From NCBI GenBank assembly GCA_029204045.2, contig CM055066.1, positions 46,472,745 to 46,536,744 on the forward strand: a DNA stretch of 64,000 bases. The letters are read 5' to 3'. This DNA is from Tillandsia leiboldiana. Lineage: Eukaryota; Streptophyta; Magnoliopsida; Poales; Bromeliaceae. A program made the translations under genes and the position numbers. The notes below the pieces were generated by a model. It did no database searches. It had not been told where the DNA came from and saw only the letters and a program-made list of their open reading frames with translations. This document shows, piece by piece, positions 56,141 to 64,000 of this stretch (position 1 is the stretch's first letter; each line of letters begins with the position of its first letter).

Positions 56141-56382
56141 CTCTTGAGTTTATTGTCAAGCCTTTTGGATTAACTTATGCCCCCGCTACGTTCATGGATT
56201 TGATGAATAGAGTTTTCCAGCTGTACTTGGATAGATTTGTTGTGGTGTTCATTGATCATATCTTTATTTACTCCCGGAGTGATGCCGAGCATAAGGAGCA
56301 CTTAAGGATTGTGCTGCAGCTTCTGCGTGAGAGGAAGTTGTATGCCAAGTTGAAGAAGTGCGAGTTTTGGCTTTGGGAGGTT
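56141..56382 (+). pseudogene. Ty3/gypsy reverse transcriptase fragment, inactive
   Basis: LEFIVKPFGLTYAPATFMDL, then FVVVFIDHIFIYSR and LRERKLYAKLKKCEFWLWEV. The second active-site Asp of FIDD is His (CAT at 56257-56259), so it could not polymerise. The frame is cut at about 56140 and by an LTR at 56383. Confidence 0.9.
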
Positions 56383-57984
56383 GTGTGGTGTCCTATTTTT
56401 CCAGTGTGCCTTGACCGTGTGGTTGGCGGTGAGAAAACACATATTTTTGGTATACCGAGTGCGTTGCGCGTCAAACGGACGCCAAAAACGGACTTAGCGC
56501 ACGAAAACAGTCAAAATTGGCTATTTTCGGGCATTAATGGGCTAACGGGCTTATTTCGGTAGCGGGCTAGCTCACGGCCCACATGCGTGCACTGAGAGCA
56601 GTGAACCCGCGCGATGCCACGTGTCGCGCGGGGAGAGGCCGCGGAGCGGGCACTGGCACGAGGCGTGGGCGCACGTGGGTGGCGCCACGCGGCGGCCGAG
56701 GGCGCCAGGTGCCTAGGGACGCGGAGCGGCCCTTGCGCATGGGCGCGTGGGCGCTGCCACGTGGCGGGGCCCCGTTGGTCCCGCTCCATGCAATGCGGGG
56801 GCGTTGACTTGAGGGGCGCCCGTACCGCCACGTGGCAGCCTCTGGATGGTCGCGCGGGGGAGTGGGCGCACGTGGCGCCCACTGTAGCTTGCCCGAGGAG
56901 GTTTCGGGCGCCCGAATGTGGGAATTGGGCGCCCGAATCTTGGCGTTTTAGGCTATATAAAGCCCGAAACATCCCGTTTTTCCTCCTTTTTCTCTTTTGC
57001 TCCATTCGTGGGTGCTTGGGGGAGGAAGAGAGGGCGCGTGGGGGTGGTCGTGAGGTGCTGCAAGCGCACCGATTGTGCTGTGGAGCGCGCGCGAGGTGTT
57101 ACAAGGAGCCGGACGGACGTGCTTGCGCAAGTGTGACGGTGCGCCGACGCCAAGGTAGGTTTCGCCTTGGGTTTTACGGTGTTTTTTGGCACAGTTCTTA
57201 AATTTTGCTTTTGAGATTTTTGTCTTTGAACTCTGTGCCCTTGTCCTTGTTAAGAACCGTTGTTGGAGGTGTCGTTTGCCGCGCAGATTTACCGCCAGAC
57301 TTTTCGGAGTGTACCGTTCGCGCATGGCAGGTGTCGTTGCGCTTTCTATTTCGAAATAAAACATGTTTTTAACTGATTTTTTTAAAGAACTAAAATTCAT
57401 TAAAACGGGTTTTCCTAAATCAAAATGGATTTTAGTAATAAATGTCATTTTTTCTTATAAACTTTCTCACCCAATAGGGTTCGAGTTATCTGGGTTCTAA
57501 GGGCTGTTTTCACATTTGGATCGAGAGCTTCGAGAAGCTGTATCTAGAACCTATTCTTGTTTGATTTGGGTTCTAGGTGCTAATCTTCCGGAACTTTCGG
57601 ACCCTGATTGGTTCCCTCCGGATGTTTTACCCGAGGGGGCTAATTTTTCCCGAACTGTAAGGGGTCGAAAACTTCGAAAGGTTGAGCATGGAGTCTGTTC
57701 TTGTTTGATTGGGGTTCTAGGCACCGGCCTTTCGGCATTCTCGGACCCTTGTTATGTCATCGGTTCTTTCTCATCCGTGAGTTGGGTATTCTGTTTTGGG
57801 AGCTGTTTGGGTTGACGGTGGTCCCGAGCCATTGAGTGTTTCCAGCTGATGTTGTTAGTGTTGAGTTATTGTTTCGATCTGATTGATCGTGGATTTGGAT
57901 TATAGCCTGCATGAGCCGTACGGAGCTCGATAGAGATGCGCGGATACTTCCTCGGTGGAGTCGCTCCCCTCGAGTGTCGCTCCG
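56383..57984 (+). mobile_element. Ty3 LTR, 5' portion, inserted in RT
   Basis: It starts TGTGGTGTCC inside the RT frame. U3 holds CGCGCGAAAAC-like sequence, five G-boxes (56618, 56672, 56758, 56829 and 56869) and TATATAAA at 56954-56961, so this is a further diverged family B copy. The leader runs to CTCGAGTGTCGCTCCG, where a Cassandra begins. The rest of the LTR is missing. Confidence 0.75.
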
Positions 57985-58560
57985 TGTGACGCCCCACTTC
58001 CCAGGGGGTCACCCATCCTAGAACTACTCTAGCTCTAGCACGCTTAACTCTCATGTTCCTCTTGGATCTTGCTACCATCCAAAATGCTATAGCCGGGTTA
58101 GAGATTTAGTCCTATTATATCATTTATATATATGACTAATCCAAATTCCGGGGGTGTCACATTCTTCCCCCCTTTAAGCCCTGACGTCCATGTCAGGCTC
58201 AAGCACACTCACAAGCACCAGGCGATGTGAGACTCGTCTCGCTAGCCTTAGCCGACCTTGTGAGGAGCTGCACTCCACTCACAACGGTCATTAGCCGGGG
58301 AGCCTCACTCTACCCGCTATATAACCCTGGCTCAGCCGAGACTCATCTCACATTTCCGGCTGGTGAATGGCTCTGATACCAATTGTGACGCCCCACTTCC
58401 CATGGGGTCACCCATCCTAGAACTACTCTAGCTCTAGCACGCTTAACTCTCATGTTCCTCTTGGATCTTGCTACCATCCAAAATGCTATAGCCGGGTTAG
58501 AGATTTAGTCCTATTATATCATTTATATAGAGGACTAATCCAAATTCCGGGGGTGTCACA
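57985..58560 (-). mobile_element. Cassandra-type TRIM, second copy, 576 bp
   Basis: LTRs 57985-58161 and 58384-58560, 177 bp each, the same lengths as the copy at 53575. Primer site is the reverse of 58370-58381. It differs from the first copy by scattered single changes, so they are separate insertions of one family. No matching target duplication (CTCCG versus GACGA), and the LTR it interrupts does not resume. Confidence 0.92.
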
Positions 58561-58573
58561 GACGAACTTAATT

Positions 58574-61340
58574 TGTCACGCCCCGGGTGTAAACCAGAAC
58601 CCGGGCTCGTCTACAGATCCGCCGTATACACGGAAATTTCCCGTGTATACGAAGCGCTGGTAACCTGGTCAAATATACAGATGATAGAATAAAAGAGCAT
58701 AAACAGAGCTAAACTAGAACTAATACATCTCAGATAAAGCTGGAAAGTAAAAGTGCGGAAGTAAACTCTCAATAATACAAATATCTCTCCCAGCCCACTG
58801 ATCAAATACAACCAGCTGGCCGAAGCCAGACCCAAAAGAAATGAAAAGTAGAGTATCTGAGAGTATCGGGGTACATCTAGTAACTGAACTGGTGCCTGGG
58901 TAGACCGCTATCTAGTCCGCGATCCTCTTACCTCGGTCCGCTGAGGAGGGTCCTGCAACTCCCGCAGATGACTCTGCAAAACAAAGGGGAAGAAAAAGAA
59001 AAAAAAAACAACAGTGGGGAGTGAGAACTACTATAGAACAGTAGCCTCCTCCTAGTGGGTAAACCTCAAACTCAGACATGCCCACTAGGACTATAAGAGG
59101 CGGAAAATGAAACAAGGGTGGTAAGCTGTAAATATGACTACTGATGAAGAAGCTACCACTAAATGCCTCTAAAATGCCAAGCAAGAAGTGTAGCTAGTAA
59201 TATGCATCAGAATACAAAGGCCTGCCTGCCTAGACCTAATCTGATCACCAGTGAGCACTGGTACTGCCTGCTGTGCCTGCCAAATCGGGTATGCCAGCCT
59301 ACGCATAACACCGATAGGGAAAAGGAGTCCCAAGGACTCAAAGCCTGTATAACGCGCACTCCGGAGTGGCACTCGAGGGGAGCGACCCACGAGTATAATG
59401 CCTCAGTAAAGTATCATAGATCAGTAGGACTAGGTCATGACTCTGATCAAAGTGGGAAAACCCATCCATCAAAGAAAGCCCCAAAACCTCTCCCCCAATC
59501 CGATGCAATGACAACTGTCCGGTCAACCGCCCAAGGTCCGCGGTTGCCGCAATGCCCTGCCATCTCAGCCTGCCTGTCCCAAATCCCAAATGCCTGACTA
59601 CACTATCCCAGCCCCTGCTCGAACCCGAGCGCACAATCCCCTAAGTCTAGATAACCGGAGAAAGAAGATAAAAGCATGGTTTCTCCCTATGAGGTTTAGG
59701 TGACATACTGTTACAAGAATTACCCATTAATTAGTACTCCGTCCATTTTAAGATGCAAGCCCTAACTGCAAGTCTAGTTCTCAATCAACATGCCATTTTC
59801 GCTTTTACCGGTTCTTTAGCAATGTAATACAGAAGCAACTCAAATAGGCCTAGTGGGGACATCCCAAGTAGGAGGTTAACAACGGTACCCACCTCGAGCG
59901 CTAAATCCGGTCCTCAAAGGCTAAGTCCGCGCCCGATCTGAAAATCCCGCAATACTGCACCATAAGTCCCAAAGGATGCACACATAATTATTATCCAAGT
60001 TTAATCTAAAAATCTGTCCCCAAAAATCTGTTTAATAATTCAGCCATTTTCACCTGCGAAATGTGCCCAAGAAATTCCCAGAAAAATACTACTGCGATCT
60101 ACGCGACGATCCGGTCGAAACAAGTACCTGCACGTCTCCACACGATTTTCCTACGCTGAGAACCAAAATCGACAAGGGAACCACCCCGAACAATGCATTC
60201 ATCCAAAACTGTGATATAAAATTCTGTAAAAAGGGGGTTCTCACCTTCGGGGAAATTCCAGGAAAATCCAAGAAAATTCAGAGAGACTCCTTGCGATGCG
60301 TAGATGCAAATCCCTTTGTGAATCGCCCTGATCCGACGTCCGTGTGCAAAGTTATCGCCGAAACAAGGCAGTGCTGTCCCAAAACTCCGTGACGGAAAAA
60401 GGGTCAAAATGAGGCCACAGAAACTCCAACAAAGCCTCGGAGTCAGAAGAAACTCACAACAGAGAAAATGAAGCCCTACCTGTTAAGAATCCAACGGCAC
60501 AAAAATCGCGAAAATAGGAGGTAGGGATGAGTCTGGGGAGCCTGAACACCGAAATGCGACGAATCAGGTTGCCGTAGAATGATCGTCGCGCCACGCCGGA
60601 AAAATCTCAAACCTTGGGATCCGAGCCTCCTAAAATCCTGAGAAGCCTACAGGAGATGTAGAATTGAGAGAGGAAAATTTTCTTAGAAGGGACCTCGGGG
60701 TGGAAATGAACAGTTGAAGGAGAAAACGGCCCCTCAACTGCTCTATACAAAGCCAAAAACCCACGTTGGGCCCTTTGCGGATTCCGTGGACCGCGCCCCT
60801 GCAACGGACCAACCACAGCCCGACACGTGGCTCCCGCCCGTTGTTGTGCACCGCCGCTCAAAATCCTGCACCGGCCGCCTCCCTTCCGTGGACCGCGCAC
60901 CGAAGACCCGCCAATTGGCGCCCGCCACGTGGCCCCGCGCCGGGCTCATGCACCCGGCCGCGCTGCTCCATGGACCAGCTGCTGCGGACCGGCCAATGAG
61001 GGCCCGCCACGTGGCGCTCCAGCGGTCCATGACTCCCCCCATGCACTAGAAAACACCAGAAACATCCGGGAGTCCGTATTTGGGCATCCGGACTCAGAAT
61101 TCAACAAGTAACTAGCCGTTTTCAAGCGTTTTTCCGTGCTGAATCCAAATACGCCCTCCGTTTGGCCTAGAAACTTTTCTAAAATTCGGCAAATGCCGCC
61201 GAAGGCCAAACTAACAATAATTACCACCACGGACCCATCTGTGCCGTCCTTTTGACACACTGTGGATCAGACCCCATCAATAGGTGTTTCACACATTGGA
61301 TTCATGGGAAAAACAGTGCATGGAAACCTGGATCATCACA
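58574..61340 (-). mobile_element. Ty3 LTR, minus strand, 2767 bp (3' LTR)
   Basis: In element sense TGTGATGATCCAGG at 61340 to CCGGGGCGTGACA at 58574. Three G-boxes at 61008, 60926 and 60824. U5 hairpin at 58623-58651. It adjoins on the right the end of pol and a polypurine tract (reverse of 61341-61352), so it is the 3' LTR. The 13 bp before it (58561-58573) separate it from the Cassandra. Confidence 0.85.
58623..58651 (-). other. U5 hairpin, diverged stem
   Basis: CGTATACACGG (58623-58633) pairs perfectly with CCGTGTATACG (58641-58651). Against the family C stem CGTCTGTACGG, three positions differ and all three keep pairing. Confidence 0.6.
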
Positions 61341-61387
61341 TCCTCCCCCACTAATAAAAGTTTCGTCCTCGAAACAAAAGTCATACC

Positions 61388-62157
61388 TCAAGCCGGGGCC
61401 TCGAACAAGTGGGGGTGGGCATCCCTCAACGCTGACTCCAGCTCCCAAGTAGCCTCGCGCTCGCTCTGGTTGCTCCACAGAACCTTCACATAAGGGATGG
61501 CCCGGCTGCGCAACTCTCTAACCTCACGATCCAAAATTTGCAGTGGCCGCTCGACATAGCTCAAGTCCTCAGCAATCTCCAGTGGGGCGAAATCAATAAT
61601 GTGCGACGGGTCATGAACATATCTCCTCAGGGTGGATACATGAAACACGTCGTGAACACCAGCCAATCTGGGGGGAAGTGCAAGCCGGTAGGCAACTGGC
61701 CCTACGCGCTCCAATACCTCAAAAGGTCCAATATAACGAGGGCTCAGTTTTCCACGAATCCCAAATCTTCGAATCCCCTTCGAAGGTGAGACTTTCAAAA
61801 AGACATGATCGCCCACCTGAAACTCCAAGTCTCGTCGTCGGGTATCAGCGTAACTCTTTTGTCGGCTCTGAGCGGTCTCAATATGTCGTCGAATCAGTCT
61901 GACCTTCTCCTCTGCCTCCACTAGTAGATCTGGACCCAAGGTCTTCTTCTCACCCACGTCGCTCCAGTATAAGGGTGACCGACACTTGCGCCCATACAAC
62001 GCCTCAAACGGAGCCATCTGGATGCTCGCTTGATAGCTGTTGTTATACGCAAACTCAACCAATCCAAGGTGTCGGTGCCACCCTCCCCCAAAATCCAGAA
62101 CGCATGCCCGCAGCATATCCTCGAGAGTCTGAATGGTGCGCTCTGACTGTCCGTCCG
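61388..62157 (-). pseudogene. pol C-terminal part: integrase end and chromodomain
   Basis: An open frame of about 257 codons from DGQSERTIQTLEDMLRACV through FAYNNSYQASIQMAPFEALY, QVGDHVFLKVSPSKGIRRFG and HDVFHVSTLRRYVHDPSHII to the chromodomain (EDLSYVERPLQILD, RAIPYVKVLWSNQ, ATWELES), ending EAPA at the stop. This is the Tekay/Del type C-terminus. The upstream part of the gene is replaced at about 62157 by plus-strand pol, so it is a fragment though undamaged inside. Confidence 0.9.
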
Positions 62158-64000
62158 GCTGAGCTACGAGAGTTGAAGGCGCAACTCCAGGATTTATTGG
62201 ACAAGGGTTTCGTGAGGCCCAGTGTGTCACCTTGGGGAGCGCCGGTGCTGTTCGTGAAGAAGAAGGATGGTTCACTTCGACTGTGTGTGGATTACCGAGA
62301 GCTGAATAAAGTGACCATCAAGAACAAGTACCCTTTGCCGCGCATCGATGACCTATTTGATCAGCTGCAAGGGTCTTGTGTCTTCTCTAAGATCGACTTA
62401 CAGTCTGGTTACCACCAACTGAAGGTGAAGGCCGAGGACGTTTCAAAGACAGCATTCAGGACTCGGTACGGGCATTATGAGTTCACTGTCATGCCTTTTG
62501 GATTGACTAATGCCCCTGCCGCATTTATGGATTTGATGAACCGGATCTTTCGACCTTATCTTGACCGGTTTGTGGTTGTGTTCATCGATGACATCTTGAT
62601 TTATTCTCGGAGCAATGTGGAGCACGAGGAGCACCTGAGGATTGTGCTGCAACTTCTGAGGGAGAAGAAGTTGTATGCCAAGTTATCGAAGTGCGAGTTT
62701 TGGCTTCGAGAGGTTGCCTTTTTGGGCCACGTGATCTCAGCTACAGGAGTGGCGGTAGACCCAGCGAAGATTGAGGCAGTCCGGGATTGGCCCCGACCGA
62801 CGACGGTAGTAGAGATTCGCAGTTTCTTGGGCTTGGCTGGATATTACCGTCGGTTTGTGGAAGGTTTTGCGAAACTTTCCGCACCCCTCACGCGTTTGAC
62901 GCGCAAAGGAGTTAAGTTCATCTGGAGTGAGGATTGCCAGAGGAGCTTCGAGGAACTGAAGAGCAGATTGATGTCAGTTCCTATCCTTTCCCTCCCTGTT
63001 ATGGGGAAAGGATATGTGATCTACAGTGACGCATCGCACAGTGGGCTTGGTTGCGTGCTGATGCAGGAGAGTAAGGTAATCGCTTATGCTTCGCGGCAAC
63101 TCAAGGATTATGAGAAGAATTACCCTACCCATGACTTGGAGCTAGCTGCTGTGATCTTCGCACTGAAGTTATGGCGCCATTATTTATATGGGGAGCACTG
63201 CGAGATTTACACTAACCACAAGAGCTTGAAGTATCTGTTCACACAGAAGGAGCTCAATTTGAGGCAGCGCAGATGGTTGGAGCTGTTAAAGGACTACGAT
63301 GTGGACATACTCTACCATCCCGGCAAGGCAAACGTGGTCGCGGATGCCCTGAGCAGGAGAGCAGTGCAGAGCCTATCCTTGATGATCACCGACCAGGCGC
63401 CATTACTGGAGCAGATGAGGCGATTAGAGCTTGAGGTGGTGTCCCCTGGGGTTTCTGCTAGACTTCTGTCATTAGTCGTGCAGCCCACTCTGTTAGACAG
63501 GATTCGGGAGAAACAGAGTGAGGACCCCCACTTGATGAGGATTCGAGAGCAGATTCAGGCTGGCGAGACAGGGGATTTTTCAGTCGATGCTGCGGGAGTA
63601 CTACGGTACAGGGACCGAGCTTGCGTGCCGATGGACTCAGAGATTCGAGAGCAGATCTTGCGGGAGGCTCATTATACACCTTATACCATCCATCCTGGTG
63701 GGACTAAGATGTATAAGGACCTCAAGGCACAGTTTTGGTGGAGCGGCATGAAAAGAGATATTGGCAGATTTGTGGCACACTGCCTAACTTGTCAGCAAGT
63801 AAAGGCTGAGCATCGTGTACCTGCTGGCAAGTTGCAGAGTCTCCCAATCCCTGAATGGAAGTGGGACCATATCACTATGGATTTTGTCACTGGATTGCCG
63901 AGAGCTCAGACTGGAGCGGATGCGATCTGGGTGGTCGTGGACAGGCTCACCAAATCCGCCCACTTTTTATCAATTCAGATGACTTGGCCATTGGATCGAC
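62158..64000 (+). CDS. Ty3/gypsy pol, RT-RNase H-integrase, partial
   Basis: Open for 614 codons to the window end. It begins within pol (AELRELKAQLQDLLDKGF) and has the RT palm (VDYRELNKVTIKNKYPLP, FSKIDLQSGYHQL, FVVVFIDDILIYSR with both Asp), connection (LGLAGYYRRFVEGF), RNase H (YSDASHSGLG; LELAAVIFALK; TNHKSLKYL), tether (HPGKANVVADALSRR), integrase zinc region (CLTCQQVKAEH) and the start of the catalytic core (ITMDFVTGLPR). The catalytic Asp expected in the RNase H motif TDHK is Asn (AAC, 63214-63216). The 5' end is an inverted junction with minus-strand pol near 62157; the 3' end is beyond the window. Confidence 0.92.

Overview
The window is nuclear DNA of a flowering plant. The support is retroelement families with a tRNA-iMet primer site, chromodomain (Tekay/Del-like) Ty3/gypsy pol genes, a Cassandra TRIM with 5S-rRNA-derived LTRs, a MuDR-type MULE with a plant-mobile-domain (PMD) gene, plant GT-AG introns, and a fragment that reads as plant SRFR1. 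I cannot name the species; a repeat-rich monocot would fit but is not shown. Nearly the whole window is layered transposon sequence. Only about 0.8 kb (46352-47127), plus some AT-rich stretches, looks like older host DNA.

Layout. 1-6159: two nested Ty3-type LTRs, with a GC-rich 70-bp repeat, a 30-bp minisatellite, G-box arrays and TATA boxes. 6160-11100: inverted copia-like LTR pieces around an intact 486-codon gene (7681-9141) of the 'putative plant transposon protein' type, with a 5'UTR intron and a promoter full of GATCCGGATC palindromes. 11101-12350: degenerate tandem repeats. 12351-18834: LTR pieces and a broken pol, with two insertions into pol. 18835-32369: one LTR of an older Ty3 element, split by a complete younger element (20916-31442, minus strand, 2.76 and 2.73 kb LTRs, TSD TTCCC). 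33549-33648: a 100-N assembly gap. 33649-42530: a Ty3 element with 4.0 kb LTRs and a decayed 3.4 kb interior. 42531-46351: an LTR tail and an opposite-strand LTR. 46352-47127: two exons of an SRFR1-like pseudogene. 47128-55395: an 8.27 kb MULE with about 300 bp TIRs, hairpin-repeat ends, a PMD gene 53 bp downstream of the transposase gene, and an internal Cassandra insertion. 55396-56140: a tRNA-like remnant and a SINE. 56141-64000: an RT fragment, LTRs, a second Cassandra, and two pol fragments joined head to head.

How it fits together. The retroelement genes are parasites of one another: LTRs lie in pol, LTRs in LTRs, and Cassandra in a MULE. In the MULE, transposase and PMD genes lie in tandem on one strand and both carry premature stops, most of them explained by C-to-T (or G-to-A) transitions, as expected for long-methylated DNA. 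The Ty3 LTRs share a regulatory plan despite strong divergence: clustered CACGTG motifs, a TATA box, a long leader and a U5 hairpin whose stem changes in a compensatory way between copies.

The best candidates for something new are the covarying U5 hairpin, the G-box arrays, the hairpin-array MULE ends with the tandem transposase/PMD pair, and the intact transposon-domain gene between copia-like ends. Sequence quality falls from about 23.7 to 34.8 kb, so frameshifts there should not be read as biology without checking. All calls are from reading the sequence; nothing was searched or aligned by software.
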